Positions 18,114 through 28,734 of a stretch of 64,000 nucleotides of DNA are shown one piece after another. The position numbers and the translations under genes are program-made. The notes below the pieces were generated by a model that ran no database searches, was not told the DNA's origin, and saw only the letters and a list, made by a program, of their open reading frames with translations. Source of the DNA: Paracoccus yeei ATCC BAA-599. Its GTDB lineage: Bacteria; Pseudomonadota; Alphaproteobacteria; Rhodobacterales; Rhodobacteraceae. Where the stretch lies: NCBI RefSeq assembly GCF_000622145.1, contig NZ_JHWH01000001.1, positions 161,678 through 225,677 on the forward strand, written 5' to 3'. Position 1 is the first letter of the stretch. Each line of letters opens with the position of its first letter.

Positions 18114-20843
18114 CTATGCCTCCTGCTTGCGCATCAACAGCGCGCCCGCCCCGATCAGCACGGGAATGGCGATCAGGATTGGCAGCAGAGAGCCGCCCAG
18201 ATCGGCCAGCCCCATCCCCTTGGAAAAGGCTCCGCGCGCGATGGTGACGAAATGGGTGGTCGGATAGATGGCCGAGACGAAAGCCGCGCCGCCGTCCAGC
18301 GAGGAGGTCGGGTTGATCAGCCCCGAGAACTGGATCGCCGGCAGGATGGTCAGGATGGCGGTGGCGAAGATCGCCGCCAGCTGGCTGCGCATGAAGGCCG
18401 AGACGACCAGCCCCATCGCCGTCGCCGTGGTGACGTAAAGCAGCGCGGCCAGCGTAAAGGCCAGCGCGCTGCCGGTGAAGGGCACCTGGAAGGCAAAGAC
18501 CGCCAACGCCCACATCAGGATGAAGTTCAGGAATGCGATGGCGGTATAAGGCAACTGCTTGCCCAGCAGGAATTCCAGCCGCGTGACCGGCGTCACATAC
18601 AGGTTGGTGATCGAGCCAAGTTCTTTCTCGCGCACCACCGACAGCGTGCTCAGCATTGCCGGGATCATCAGCAGCAGCAGCGGAATGACCGCCGGAGCGA
18701 TGGCGACAACGCTTTTGATGTCCGGGTTGTAGCGGTAGCGCAGTTCCAGCCCGTAGCTGCCCGCAACCGCGCCGGGGCCGAGTTCCTCGCGCATCTTCCC
18801 GGTCATCCAGTGCGAATGGACGCCCTGGACATAGCCGCTGACGGTTTCGGCCCGCATCGGGTTCGAGCCGTCGATCCAGCCGCCCACCTCGGCCGGCCGT
18901 CCGCGCAGCAGGTCGCGGCCAAAGCCCGGCGGAATTTCCAGCGCAAGGTTCAGCCTGCCCTCCTCCATCCGCCGGTCGGCATCGGCATGGCTGGTCAGCG
19001 GCGCCTGTTCGATGAAATAGCGCGACCCGGCGATCTGGGCGATATAGTCGCGGCTGATCGTGCTGTCGTCATGGTCCAGAACGGCAAAGCTCAGGTCCTC
19101 GACATCCATGCTGATGCCCAGCGCGATCACCACCATCAGGATGACCGAGCCGAGAATGGCCAGCGTCGCCCGGATCGGGTCGCGGCGCAGTTCCATCCCC
19201 TCGCGCATGGCATAGCTGAACATCCGGCGCGGATCGAACAGGCGCTGGCGGACCGGCGCGGCATCATGCCGGACCACGGGCGCGGCGGGCGGGGCATCGC
19301 GGTCGCCGGCGGCTTCCTCGAGCCAGGAGATGAAGGCATCCTCAAGCGTCTCGCAGCCCCGGTCGCGGATGATGGTGGCGGGCGTGTCGGAAACCAGCAC
19401 CCGCCCGGCGTGCATCAGGCTGATGCGGTCGCACCATTCCGCTTCGTTCATGAAATGGGTCGAGACAAAGATCGTCACCCCGTCCTTGCGCGAAAGCTCG
19501 GCCAGGATGCGCCAGAAATCGTCGCGGGCGACGGGATCGACGCCCGAGGTCGGCTCGTCGAGGATCAGGATGTCGGGCGCGTGGATCATCGCCACCGCCA
19601 GCGACAGCCGCTGGCGGATGCCCAGCGGCAGCGCATCGGGGCGGCTGTCCATCATGTCGGTCAGGTCGAACCGCTCGGCCATCTCGCGGATGCGGCCCGG
19701 GATGCGCTCGGGCGCCATCCTGAACAGCCGCGCGTGCAGGTCAAGGTTCTGCGCCACCGTCAATTCGGAATACAGCGAAAACGCCTGGCTCATGTAGCCC
19801 ACGCGCTTGCGGATCTCGATGTCGTTGGGGTCGACCTCGGCACCGAACAGCTTCGCGGTGCCTTCGCTGGCCTGCAACAGCCCGGTCAGCATCTTCATCG
19901 TCGTCGTCTTGCCGCAGCCGTTCGAGCCGAGAAAGCCGAAGATCTCGCCCTTGGGGATGCGGAAGCTGACATTGTCCACGGCGGTGAAATCGCCGAACCG
20001 CATCGTCAGCCCCTCGGCCTCGATGGCGTAGCCGGCAGCGGTGTGATCCATCGGCGGGATCTCGACGGCGCGGTGGCCGGCGCGATCCTCGGCAGGCAGC
20101 AGCTCGATGAAGGCGGCGTCCAGATTGGCGGCGCCGGTGCGGGTGAGCAACTCGGCCGGCGTTCCCGTCGCCAGCACCCGGCCCGCGTTCATCGCCACCA
20201 GCCAGTCGAAGCGTGCGGCTTCCTCCATATAGGCGGTGGCGACGATCACGCTCATGCCCGGGCGGCTGGCGCGGATGCGGTCGATCAGTTCCCAGAACTG
20301 GCGGCGCGACAGCGGATCGACGCCGGTCGTCGGCTCGTCGAGGATCAGCAGGTCCGGGTCATGGATCAGTGCGCAGCACAGGCCCAGCTTCTGCTTCATG
20401 CCCCCCGAAAGCTTGCCCGCCGGACGGTCGCGGAACGCCTCAAGCCCCGTCGCGGTCAGCAGATCGGTGATGCGCGCCTCGCGCTCGGCGCGGTCCTGTC
20501 CGAACAGCCGGCCGAAGAAATCGACATTCTCGAAGACCGACAGCGTATGGTACAGGTTCTTGCCCAGCCCCTGCGGCATATAGGCGATGCGCGGCCCGGC
20601 CAGTGCGCGGTGCCGATCCGAGCGCATGTCGCCCCCGAGCACGGTCAGGTCGCCCGCCTGCATCGCCCGCACGCCCGAGATCAGCGCCAGCAGACTGGAT
20701 TTTCCCACCCCGTCCGGACCGATCAGCCCGACCATCCGCCCCGCCGGGATCGCCAGGTCGATGCCCGCGAGCGCACGGACGCGCCCATAGGTCAGCCCGA
20801 TCCCGCGCGCCTCGGCAATCACCGCACCGCTCATCCCGGCCAC
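18114..20843 (-). CDS. Double ATP-binding domain/permease ABC exporter (RbbA/YhiH-like)
   Basis: 909 residues, close to the 911 of E. coli RbbA. There are two ABC ATPase domains in tandem, then an ABC-2 permease. ATPase 1: [33 protein letters not shown]. ATPase 2: [10 protein letters not shown], a signature degenerated to [11 protein letters not shown], and [12 protein letters not shown]. The permease from about residue 545 has [20 protein letters not shown] and six hydrophobic stretches. Five bases separate it from the HlyD gene stop, in the order adaptor-ATPase-permease-permease, as in the yhiI-rbbA-yhhJ locus. Whether it has any ribosome role is not known. Confidence 0.92.
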   Translation of the reverse strand: MAGMSGAVIAEARGIGLTYGRVRALAGIDLAIPAGRMVGLIGPDGVGKSSLLALISGVRAMQAGDLTVLGGDMRSDRHRALAGPRIAYMPQGLGKNLYHTLSVFENVDFFGRLFGQDRAEREARITDLLTATGLEAFRDRPAGKLSGGMKQKLGLCCALIHDPDLLILDEPTTGVDPLSRRQFWELIDRIRASRPGMSVIVATAYMEEAARFDWLVAMNAGRVLATGTPAELLTRTGAANLDAAFIELLPAEDRAGHRAVEIPPMDHTAAGYAIEAEGLTMRFGDFTAVDNVSFRIPKGEIFGFLGSNGCGKTTTMKMLTGLLQASEGTAKLFGAEVDPNDIEIRKRVGYMSQAFSLYSELTVAQNLDLHARLFRMAPERIPGRIREMAERFDLTDMMDSRPDALPLGIRQRLSLAVAMIHAPDILILDEPTSGVDPVARDDFWRILAELSRKDGVTIFVSTHFMNEAEWCDRISLMHAGRVLVSDTPATIIRDRGCETLEDAFISWLEEAAGDRDAPPAAPVVRHDAAPVRQRLFDPRRMFSYAMREGMELRRDPIRATLAILGSVILMVVIALGISMDVEDLSFAVLDHDDSTISRDYIAQIAGSRYFIEQAPLTSHADADRRMEEGRLNLALEIPPGFGRDLLRGRPAEVGGWIDGSNPMRAETVSGYVQGVHSHWMTGKMREELGPGAVAGSYGLELRYRYNPDIKSVVAIAPAVIPLLLLMIPAMLSTLSVVREKELGSITNLYVTPVTRLEFLLGKQLPYTAIAFLNFILMWALAVFAFQVPFTGSALAFTLAALLYVTTATAMGLVVSAFMRSQLAAIFATAILTILPAIQFSGLINPTSSLDGGAAFVSAIYPTTHFVTIARGAFSKGMGLADLGGSLLPILIAIPVLIGAGALLMRKQEA

Positions 20844-20847
20844 CGGA

Positions 20848-21912
20848 TCACTTCACGACATTGCTCAGGAAACCGGGCCATTCGACCGTCGGATCAAGCC
20901 GGATATAGGCCATGCCGGGCAGGCCTGTCTTGACCTGCCGGATATAGCGCCGCAGCAGTTCGGGCGCGATCCGGGCGCGGACGCGGAAGGTCAGCTTCAG
21001 CCGCTCTTCGACGGTTTCCACGGTCTTGGGAGTGAACTGCGCCACGTCCGACACGAAGGACACTTCGGCCGGGATCACCGCCTGCGGCACGGCGTCCAGC
21101 ACCAGCCGCACCTCGGAGCCGATCTCGACCCGGCCCGCCTGTTCGGTCGGTAGGAAGAAGTTCATATAGACGTCCGAGACGTCGATCATGTTGATCACCC
21201 GCCCGCCCGATCCCACCACCTCGCCCGGTTGCGCCAGCCGGTATTGCACCCGCCCGTCGCGCGGCGCGGTCAGCGTGGCATCGGCGATATCGGCCTCGAC
21301 GCTGACCAGGCCGGCCTGCGCCGCCGTCAGCGCCACCTCGGCATCGACCACCTGCGCCTTTGCAGTGCTGATCGCGGCCTCGGAGGCGGCAAGGCTGGCC
21401 CTTGCCGAGGCAAGGCTGGCGCGGGCGCGTTGCGCATTGGCACGGTCATCTTCCAGCACCTGCTGCGAAACCGTATTGCTGCGCTCCAGCGCCTCGGACC
21501 GCGCCAGACGCCGTTCCGCCGCATCCAGCGTCGCCTGCTGCAATTCGATCGCCGCCTGGGCCGCCTCGCTCTCGGCCTCGCGCTGCCGCACAAGGATTTT
21601 CGCGGTGTCGATGGCGATCTTGGCGCGCTGGATCTGGGCCTCGACCTCCTGCTTGCGGGCCTCGAGCTGCGCCGTGTCGATCCGGGCCAGAACCTGCCCG
21701 GCGGAGACGAATTCGCCCTCGGCGACCATCACCTCCTTCAGGCGTCCCCCGGTCTTTGCGGCGATGTCGATATCGACGGCCTCGATACGGCCGTTTCCGC
21801 TGGCGATGCCGGCCGGCAGGGCGTCAGGGTCGATCTGCCTCAGGGCAAACCAGCCGACAGCGACAATGGCTGCGAGACCGCCGGCCACGATCCATTTCGA
21901 TCCCGATCCCAT
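20848..21912 (-). CDS. HlyD-family membrane fusion protein of ABC exporter (YhiI-like)
   Basis: About 354 residues: a single N-terminal membrane anchor ([18 protein letters not shown]), a biotinyl-lipoyl half ([37 protein letters not shown]), a long Ala/Glu-rich coiled coil at about 80-210, the second lipoyl half ([17 protein letters not shown]) and a beta-barrel. It should bridge the inner-membrane ABC exporter to an outer-membrane channel not encoded nearby. MGSGSK at 21912 has GAGGAT upstream and was preferred to an in-frame start at 22029, which would lie inside the operator palindrome. First gene of the exporter-phaC operon. Confidence 0.9.
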   Translation of the reverse strand: MGSGSKWIVAGGLAAIVAVGWFALRQIDPDALPAGIASGNGRIEAVDIDIAAKTGGRLKEVMVAEGEFVSAGQVLARIDTAQLEARKQEVEAQIQRAKIAIDTAKILVRQREAESEAAQAAIELQQATLDAAERRLARSEALERSNTVSQQVLEDDRANAQRARASLASARASLAASEAAISTAKAQVVDAEVALTAAQAGLVSVEADIADATLTAPRDGRVQYRLAQPGEVVGSGGRVINMIDVSDVYMNFFLPTEQAGRVEIGSEVRLVLDAVPQAVIPAEVSFVSDVAQFTPKTVETVEERLKLTFRVRARIAPELLRRYIRQVKTGLPGMAYIRLDPTVEWPGFLSNVVK

Positions 21913-22024
21913 CCGATCCTCATTTCCTTGCACCCGGCGAAAACATCGCAGCCCCATGCAATGATCGGTGCGAACGATTGCGCGGCTTGCCTTGCCCCCC
22001 GTAATCGGAAGCTTCACAGCACCA

Positions 22025-22040
22025 GTCAACCCCGGTTGAC
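22025..22040. promoter_or_regulatory. 16-bp palindrome, candidate TetR operator in divergent promoter
   Basis: GTCAACC-CC-GGTTGAC has perfect 7-bp arms. It lies between the divergent hlyD and TetR-type genes. Its right arm supplies TTGACA (22036-22041), an ideal -35 toward the regulator, and the opposite strand supplies TTGACT toward hlyD with GATTAC 17 bp on. A bound dimer would block both promoters, the usual TetR design. Confidence 0.65.
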
Positions 22041-22087
22041 ATGGCCGCGCCGAACATTAGCGAACCATGACAGGGAGGTACCACGAA

Positions 22088-22660
22088 ATGACGACCCGGA
22101 ATCCCCGTCCCGCTGCGCCTTCGGCCAAGGATCGCATCCTGACTGCGGCATTCCGTCGCTTCGCGGCACATTCCTATCACGAAACCCATCTGCGCAATAT
22201 CGCGGCGGCTGCCGGCGTGGATGTTGCCTATGTCCATCGCAGCTTCGGTTCCAAGGAAAAGCTGTTCCAGGCGGTTCTGGCCGAGGCGTCCAGAAGCCAT
22301 GGCGTCGCCGAGGTTCCGCTGGAGGACATCGCGCCCCTTCTGACCCGGCATATCTTTTCGGATCAGGAGGGTTCAGGCCCGAACGATCCCGACAACCTCA
22401 TGATCCTGATCCGCTCGCTTCTGGACCCGGTGGCCTCGGGCCCTGTCGGCGCCCGGCTCGAAGAGCTTTACATCGAACCGCTCCGCCAAAAGCTCGGGGA
22501 CACCAATGGATTGCAGGCCGCCTCGATCATGTCGCTGCTGATCGGGGTTCGGATCATGCATCTTTTTCTGAAGCTGCCGTCCGTCACGCCGCAGATGGAT
22601 TTCACACAAGAGAGCGGCCATGCCGACGACGATCTGCCCCCGATTGTCCCTTGCTCATGA
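22088..22660 (+). CDS. TetR/AcrR-family transcriptional regulator
   Basis: 190 residues. The N-terminal helix-turn-helix is visible: AKDRILTAAFRRFAAHSYHETHLRNIAAAAGVDVAYVHRSFGSKEKLFQ is the standard TetR DNA-binding pattern, with the recognition helix around VDVAYVHRSFGSK. The C-terminal ligand domain has no specific match. The start at 22088 is preferred because GGGAGG is nine bases upstream; an ATG at 22067 has none. It is divergent from the exporter-phaC operon and likely represses it and itself through the palindrome at 22025-22040. The inducer is unknown. Confidence 0.88.
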   Translation: MTTRNPRPAAPSAKDRILTAAFRRFAAHSYHETHLRNIAAAAGVDVAYVHRSFGSKEKLFQAVLAEASRSHGVAEVPLEDIAPLLTRHIFSDQEGSGPNDPDNLMILIRSLLDPVASGPVGARLEELYIEPLRQKLGDTNGLQAASIMSLLIGVRIMHLFLKLPSVTPQMDFTQESGHADDDLPPIVPCS

Positions 22661-22836
22661 CCCTATAACCCCTGGCTGTATCTCTGGTGCTAGCCGTGAT
22701 CGCCGCAACCTCCGTCGGCCCTTCCCTGCGCTTCAGAACCGCCCCGTGGCCGCAGGGGCACGGCGCGATTGCGGCCGGCGCTGTCACACGCCTGTTGTGG
22801 CCCGTCGCCTAGATGAGGGCGACTCGGAGGTTCGCG

Positions 22837-23590
22837 GTGTTTTCTCTGGCCAACAAGAAGGTTCTGGTTGTCGGCATCGCGAGATCGCCTGGGGCTGTGC
22901 CCGCGCCTTCCGCACCCAGGGGCGGACCTGGCCGTGACCTGGCTGAACGCCAAGGCCGAGCCCTTCGTCCGGCCCTTGGCCGAGGAACTGGCGGCCCAGA
23001 TCGCCATGCCGCTGGATGTCGGCCAGCCCGGCCAGACCGAGGCGGTGTTCCAGGTCATTGCCGACCGCTGGGGGCGCCTCGACACGCTGCTGCATTCCAT
23101 CGCCTTTTCGCCCAAGGCCGACCTGCACGGCCGGGTGGTCGATTGTTCCGCCGAAGGCTTCGGGCTGGCGATGGACATCTCGGTCCATTCCTTCCTGCGC
23201 ATGATCCGGCTGGCCGAGCCGCTGATGGGCGCGGGCGGCTGCTGCCTGTCGGTGTCCTTCTTCGGTGCCTCGCGCGTGGTCAGCCATTACAACATGATGG
23301 GTCCGGTCAAGGCGGCGCTGGAAAGCGCCACGCGCTATGCCGCCGCGGAATTGGGCAACAAGGGCATCCGCGTGCACGCGCTGTCACCGGGACCCTTGGC
23401 AACGCGCGCCGCCTCGGGCATCGACCATTTCAATGAACTGCTGGACGCGGCCGCCCGACGCGCGCCCACGCACCAACTGGCCTCGATCGAGGACGTGGGG
23501 GCGATGGCTGCCTTCCTCGCCTCGGACGAGGCGCGCAACCTGACCGGCGGTATCCATGACATCGACGGCGGATTCTCGATCACTGCCTGA
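22837..23590 (+). pseudogene. fabI: Enoyl-ACP reductase FabI, two frameshifts near the 5' end
   Basis: GTG start with GGAGG six bases upstream, then VFSLANKKVLVVGIA, the FabI N-terminus. The frame breaks at about 22880, where a short deletion removes the segment expected before IAWGCARAF. It breaks again at about 22920, where CAGGGGCGGACCTG appears to lack one C. The correct frame then runs intact from ADLAVTWLNAKAEPF to the end, with GRLDTLLHSIAFSP, the Tyr/Lys region SHYNMMGPVKAALE and ALSPGPLATRAASGI. As read, no full-length enzyme can be made; sequencing error cannot be excluded. It heads an acyl-CoA/acetyl-phosphate operon with the DUF3141 gene. Confidence 0.85.
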
Positions 23591-23603
23591 GGAGTGCCGG
23601 ATC

Positions 23604-25925
23604 ATGGCCAGCCTTTTCGAACTGTTCGACCCCAAGCTGCAGCCCGCCATCCCGCGGGTTCAGTGCGATGCCATCGAGCGCCTGCAGGAAAACCTGGACG
23701 CCACCCGCGCCGAGGCCGAGGCCGTGGCCCAGACCGGCAAGCTGCAATCCACGGTGCTGTCGCGCCACGGCCAGCGGATGATGGAAAGCCATTCCGAACG
23801 CGCGCGCCGGCTGATGCAGGCAGGCCAGGCGCTGATCGAGGGGCTGACGCATTTTCAGGCCCAGGGCCGGCTGGCGACCGCCTTGCAGGAATATCAGCGC
23901 GACGCGGCCGAACGCGCGGTGCTGACCGCCGACACGCTGCGCAAGCGCGGCGACATCTTTCTGGAACACGAGGCGGCGAACTGCCCGCCGGTGCTGATCT
24001 ATGACCATGAGCTGGTCATGGACGGGGCCGACATGGCCTATCCGTGCAACTACATGCTGCTGCGCATCCTGCCGCCCGAGGGCGTGACCATCGACGACGG
24101 CAAGCGCCCCTATGTCATCATCGACCCGCGCGCGGGCCACGGTCCGGGCATCGGCGGCTTCAAGACCGACAGCCAGGTCGGCGTTGCCATGCGCGCAGGC
24201 CATCCGGTCTATTTCGTGGCCTTCCGCTCGCGCCCCGAGCCGGGGCAGTACCTGTCCTATGTCACCCGCGCCGAGGCCGCCTTCGTGCGCGAGGTGATGC
24301 GCCGCCACCCCGATGCCCCGAAACCCGTCGTCACCGGCAACTGCCAGGGCGGCTGGGCCACGCTGCTGCTGGCGGCGATGAACACCGACCTGACCGGCCC
24401 CATCGTGGTGAACGGCGCGCCGGTCGCGCCCTGGTCGGGCAAGGTCGGCCAGGACCCGATGCGCTATAACGCGGGCGTCCTGGGCGGCACCTGGATTCCG
24501 ATGTTCCTGTCGGACCTGGGCGGCGGCATCTTCGACGGCGCGCATCTGGTCCAGAACTTCGAGGCGCTGAACCCCGGCCGCACGCTGTTTCGCAAGTATA
24601 CCGACCTGTTCCGCGACATCGACAAGGGCGACAGGACGTTCCTTGAGTTCGAAAAGTGGTGGGGCGGCTTCTTCATGCTGACCGAGGCCGAGATCAAGTG
24701 GATCGTCGAGCAGCTATTCGTCGGCAACCGCCTGTCCAAGAACGAGGCCCGGATCGAGCCGGGCCGCCCGGTCGATCTCAAGGCGATCCGCGCGCCGATC
24801 ATCGTCTTCGCCAGCCACGGCGACAACATCACCCCGCCCCAGCAGGCGCTGAACTGGATCGCCGAGACCTATGCCGATGTGCAGGAAATCCGCATTCGCG
24901 GCCAGCGCATCGTCTATATGGTCCACGATCAGGTCGGCCATCTGGGCATCTTCGTGTCCTCGCAGATCGCGCGCAGGGAACATGCCGAGGTCGCCTCGAC
25001 CCTGGAAACCATCGAGGCGCTCGCGCCGGGCCTTTACGAGATGCGCATCGAGGACGTGACCGAGCGCGACGGCAGGAAGATCTTCACCGTCAGCTTTGCC
25101 GAACGCAGCCTGGACGACATCCGCGCGCTGGACGACGGCTTTGCCGACGAACGCCCCTTCGCCGCCGTGGCCCGCGCCTCCGAGGTGCAGGCGCAGGTCT
25201 ATGACGCGGTGCTGCGCCCCTGGGTCAAGGCCGCCGTCACGCCGACCGGGGCCGAGATCAGCCGCGCCCTGCACCCCGAGCGGGTGGAACGGGCGCTCGC
25301 CTCGCCGCGCAACCCGGTGATGACCAAGGTCGCACGTGCGGCGGAAACGGTGCGCGAAAGCCGCCGCAAGGCCGCGCCCGACAACCCCTTCCTGGCCGCC
25401 GAGCAGCTTTGGGTGGACAGCGTCGAACAGGCGATCGATCTTTATCGCGACACCCGCGACATGCTCTACGAGCTGACCTTCTACAGCCTGTGGTCCACGC
25501 CCTGGGCGCGGGTCTTTGGCCGCACGCACGAGGCGCGCCGCACGCTGAAGAACAACGACGAATTGCGCGGCCTGCCCGAGGTCGCCTCGGCACTGTGCAA
25601 CATTGAGCGGGGCGGCTTTGCCGAGGCGGTGATCCGCATGCTGGTCATGCTGGCCGACAACCGCAAGGGCGTGCGCCGCGACCGGCTGGAGCGGTCCTCG
25701 CGCGTGCTGACCCAGGACGAGCCGTTCCGTTCGCTGGAGGCCGAACGGCGCGCCCATATCATCCACGAACAGACCCTGATCGTCACCTATGAACCCGAAC
25801 AGGCGCTGGAGACGCTGCCGCAACTGCTGGCCGACCCGGCCGAGCGCGAACTGGCGCTGAAGGTGGTGCGCTATATCCCCGGCTCGACCGAGGAGATGTC
25901 GCCGGAAACCCAGCAACTGCTGTAA
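23604..25925 (+). CDS. DUF3141 / PhaC-like alpha/beta-hydrolase, truncated by in-frame TAA
   Basis: 773 residues before the TAA. It carries a PhaC-type nucleophile box [11 protein letters not shown] (Cys247), with Asp in [11 protein letters not shown] and His in [11 protein letters not shown], so a polyhydroxyalkanoate synthase-like hydrolase fold is evident. Family members are annotated DUF3141 or 3-hydroxyalkanoate synthetase and usually neighbour fabI, pta and ackA, as here. GGAG precedes the start. The stop after ETQQLL is followed in the same frame by RFHDILGQPHFLGDV and more coding-like sequence to 26165, so a GAA-to-TAA nonsense change probably removed about 80 residues. The catalytic core is unaffected, so activity may persist. 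Confidence 0.85.
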   Translation: MASLFELFDPKLQPAIPRVQCDAIERLQENLDATRAEAEAVAQTGKLQSTVLSRHGQRMMESHSERARRLMQAGQALIEGLTHFQAQGRLATALQEYQRDAAERAVLTADTLRKRGDIFLEHEAANCPPVLIYDHELVMDGADMAYPCNYMLLRILPPEGVTIDDGKRPYVIIDPRAGHGPGIGGFKTDSQVGVAMRAGHPVYFVAFRSRPEPGQYLSYVTRAEAAFVREVMRRHPDAPKPVVTGNCQGGWATLLLAAMNTDLTGPIVVNGAPVAPWSGKVGQDPMRYNAGVLGGTWIPMFLSDLGGGIFDGAHLVQNFEALNPGRTLFRKYTDLFRDIDKGDRTFLEFEKWWGGFFMLTEAEIKWIVEQLFVGNRLSKNEARIEPGRPVDLKAIRAPIIVFASHGDNITPPQQALNWIAETYADVQEIRIRGQRIVYMVHDQVGHLGIFVSSQIARREHAEVASTLETIEALAPGLYEMRIEDVTERDGRKIFTVSFAERSLDDIRALDDGFADERPFAAVARASEVQAQVYDAVLRPWVKAAVTPTGAEISRALHPERVERALASPRNPVMTKVARAAETVRESRRKAAPDNPFLAAEQLWVDSVEQAIDLYRDTRDMLYELTFYSLWSTPWARVFGRTHEARRTLKNNDELRGLPEVASALCNIERGGFAEAVIRMLVMLADNRKGVRRDRLERSSRVLTQDEPFRSLEAERRAHIIHEQTLIVTYEPEQALETLPQLLADPAERELALKVVRYIPGSTEEMSPETQQLL

Positions 25926-26165
25926 CGCTTCCATGACATCCTGGGGCAGCCGCATTTCCTGGGCGACGTGGCCGAGGATCCGCTGCAAGACGTGGCTTCC
26001 CCGGCCCCGCCCGCTGCCCTGCCCAAGCCCGAAGCGGCTGCGGAACAGGCGGCAACGCAACAGGCCCCCACCGAACAGGCCCCGGTCGCCGAGACCGCCG
26101 GCACCACCGCCCGCCGCGCCACCCGCCGTCCGCGCCCGACGGCCGCCCCCCGCGACGGGGCGTGA
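25926..26165 (+). pseudogene. In-frame 3' remainder of the DUF3141 gene after a premature stop
   Basis: 79 codons continue the DUF3141 frame without a gap after the TAA: RFHDILGQPHFLGDVAEDPL, then an Ala/Pro/Glu-rich tail ending RRPRPTAAPRDGA and TGA. The next gene starts one base later, the normal tight spacing of this operon, which supports 26165 as the original end of the gene. Confidence 0.75.
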
Positions 26166-26166
26166 C

Positions 26167-27544
26167 ATGCATCTGGTGAACCGCACCTTCGACGAATTGC
26201 AGCCCGGCGACAGCGCCGAACTGCGCCGGCTGATCACGCCCGACGACCTTTACGTCTTTGCGGCGGCATCGGGGAACTACAACCCGATGCATCTGCCCTC
26301 GACCGATCTGGACGGCGACGGACGCCCCGAGGATACCGCGCCGGGCATGTTCGTCGCCTCGCTGATCTCGGCGGTGCTGGGCACGCTTCTGCCCGGGCCC
26401 GGCACGCTTTACCGCCGGCAGGAACTGGATTTCCACGACCGCGCCCATTCCGGCGACGAATTGCTGTGCCGCGTGTCGGTCACCGGCAAGGCCGATGGCG
26501 TGGTCAGCCTGGAAACCCGCGTGACGCGGGTCACGGACGGCGCCCTGATCGTCAGCGGCGCGGCCCAGGTCATCGCGCCGACGCAAAAGTTCGACATCGA
26601 CGACATCGAGGTGCCGGGGCTTGTCGTCCAGCGCCACCGCCATTTCGAGGCGCTGGTCGAACGCGCCCGCGCCCTGCCCCCTCTGCCGGTGGCGGTGGCC
26701 TGCCCCGACGACGCCAATTCGCTGGGCGGCACGGTGCTGGCCGCGCGCGAGGGCATCGTCACCCCCATCCTGATCGGGCGCACCGACGCGATCCGCGCGG
26801 CGGCGCAGGCGAACGGCGCCGACATCTCGGGCTTCGCGTTGATCGACGTGGCGGGCGACCAGGCCGCGGCCGCCACCGCCTGCGCACTGGTCCACGAGGG
26901 CCGCGCCAGGGCAGTGATGAAGGGGCACCTGCATACCGACGACCTGCTGAAGCCGATGCTGGACAAGGCCGCCGGCCTGCGCGTCGGCCGCCGCTTCACC
27001 CATGTCTTCGTGATGGACGTGCCCGGCCGGCCCGAGCCGGTCATGGTCACCGACGCTGTGATCAACATCGCCCCGATCTGGCGACCAAGGTGGACATCGC
27101 CCAGAACGCCATCGACCTGGCCCGCGCCATCGGTATGGAGCCGCGCGTGGGCGTTCTGTCGGCGGTCGAGACGGTGAACCCGCGATCCAGTCCTCGATCG
27201 ACGCGGCGCTGCTCTCGAAGATGGCGGAGCGCGGCCAGATCACCGGCGGGCTGGTCGACGGGCCGCTGGCGATGGACAATGCCGTCGATCCCAGCGCCGC
27301 GCGCACCAAGGGGCTGAAGGGCGGCGTCGCAGGCCTTGCCAACATCCTGGTCGTGCCCGGCATCGACGCCGGCAACATGCTGGCCAAGCAGATGGCCTTC
27401 ATCAGCCATGCCGAGGGCGCCGGGCTGGTCCTTGGCGCGCGGGTGCCGGTGATCCTGAACTCGCGCTCGGACAGCCCGATGTCGCGGTTGGCCTCCTGCG
27501 CGGTGGCGGCCCTGCACCACGCCCATGCAGAAGAACGCAAATGA
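26167..27544 (+). pseudogene. pta: MaoC-like / phosphate acetyl(butyryl)transferase, two frameshifts
   Basis: The N-terminal MaoC-like hot-dog domain (FAAASGNYNPMHL, PGMFVASLISAVLG, residues 1-145) is fused to a phosphotransacetylase domain (SLGGTVLAAREGIVTPILIG, ARAVMKGHLHTDDLLKPML). The frame is lost at about 27075 (INIAPD expected; one C missing). It continues in a second frame as DLATKVDIAQNAIDLARAIG, is lost again at about 27180 (one G missing before AIQSSIDAAL), and continues in the third as MAERGQITGGLVDGPLAMD to EERK-stop. It would make acetyl-phosphate for AckA; as read it cannot. The ATGA at 27541 overlaps the next gene. Confidence 0.85.
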
Positions 27545-27552
27545 GGGATTCC

Positions 27553-28734
27553 ATGGACCAGAATGCCGGTTTCCTGGCGCTGAACGCGGGGTCGTCCTCG
27601 CTCAAGGTGGCACTGTTCCCGGCCACGGGCGACGAGCCCCTGGTGACCGGACAGGCCGAACGCATCGGCCCCGAGGGCACGATGAAGCTCAGGGATGCCG
27701 AGGGCAATGCGCTGCCCCTGGCCGAGGGCGACCTGACCAGCCACGCAGGCGCGCTGGCCGTCGTGATCGCCACGGTCAAGCAGGCCTTTCCCGACCTGAC
27801 CATGGCCGCCGTCGGCCACCGCGTCGTGCACGGCGGCCTGGACTTTTCGCAACCCGTGCTGGTCGATGAGAACATCCTGCGCAAGCTGTCCGAGCTTGAG
27901 CCGTTCGCGCCCCTGCACCAGCCCCACAACATCGCCGGGATCCGCGCCGCCATGGCGGCCTTCCCCGGCGTGCCGCAGGTGGCGTGTTTCGACACCGCAT
28001 TCCATCGCGGCCAGCCGTTCGTGAACGACACTTTCGCGATCCCGCACCGCTATTACGAGGCGGGCGTGCGCCGCTATGGCTTCCACGGTCTCAGCTATGA
28101 CTATGTGACGGGCGAGCTGGAACGCATCGCGCCGCATCTGATGGCGGGGCGCGTGGTCGTGGCGCATCTGGGCAATGGCGCGTCGATGTGCGCGATCTAC
28201 AAGGGCAAGTCGGTCGCCTCGTCCATGGGTTTTTCTGCGCTGGACGGGCTGCCGATGGGCACGCGCTGCGGCCAGATCGACCCCGGCGTGCTGCTTTACA
28301 TGCTGGACCGCGAGGGGATGGACACCGCCCAGATCCGGCAGGTTCTTTACAATGAATCCGGCCTGCGGGGACTGTCGAACGACATGCGCACGCTGGAGGC
28401 GGCCGACAACGCCGCCAGCCACCGCGCCATCGACTATTTCGTGTTCCGCGTGCAGCGCGAACTGGACGCTCTGGCGGCGGTCATGGGCGGGGTCGATGCG
28501 CTGGTCTTTTGCGGCGGCATCGGCGAGAACAGCCGCGTCATCCGCCGCCGCGTCTGCGAACGACTGGGCTGGATGGGGATCGAGATCGACCACGGCCGCA
28601 ATGCCGAGAACGCGACCATCCTGTCGTCCGAGTTCTCGCGCACCACGGTGATGATCGTGAACACGCGCGAGGATCTGGTCATCGCCCGCGCCGCCCGCGC
28701 CGCCGCCGGCATCACCGAGGGAACCCGGGCATGA
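27553..28734 (+). CDS. ackA: Acetate kinase
   Basis: 393 residues, the typical AckA length. The motifs are in order: FLALNAGSSSLKVAL, GHRVVHGG, ACFDTAFHRGQP, YGFHGLSYDYV, VVAHLGNGASMCAI, GLPMGTRCGQIDPG and CGGIGENSRVIRRR. It interconverts acetyl-phosphate plus ADP with acetate plus ATP. I prefer the ATG at 27553, with GAGGG six bases upstream; an ATG at 27541 overlaps the pta stop and would add four residues. This enzyme is intact although its partner pta and most of the operon are damaged, so it may be under separate selection or simply not yet hit. Confidence 0.95.
   Translation: MDQNAGFLALNAGSSSLKVALFPATGDEPLVTGQAERIGPEGTMKLRDAEGNALPLAEGDLTSHAGALAVVIATVKQAFPDLTMAAVGHRVVHGGLDFSQPVLVDENILRKLSELEPFAPLHQPHNIAGIRAAMAAFPGVPQVACFDTAFHRGQPFVNDTFAIPHRYYEAGVRRYGFHGLSYDYVTGELERIAPHLMAGRVVVAHLGNGASMCAIYKGKSVASSMGFSALDGLPMGTRCGQIDPGVLLYMLDREGMDTAQIRQVLYNESGLRGLSNDMRTLEAADNAASHRAIDYFVFRVQRELDALAAVMGGVDALVFCGGIGENSRVIRRRVCERLGWMGIEIDHGRNAENATILSSEFSRTTVMIVNTREDLVIARAARAAAGITEGTRA

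Noticed and set aside
17964..20933. A 989-codon plus-strand open frame opposite the ABC exporter genes
   Set aside because: Composition (His/Arg/Gln-rich) is that of an antisense shadow, and the minus strand carries unmistakable ABC motifs.
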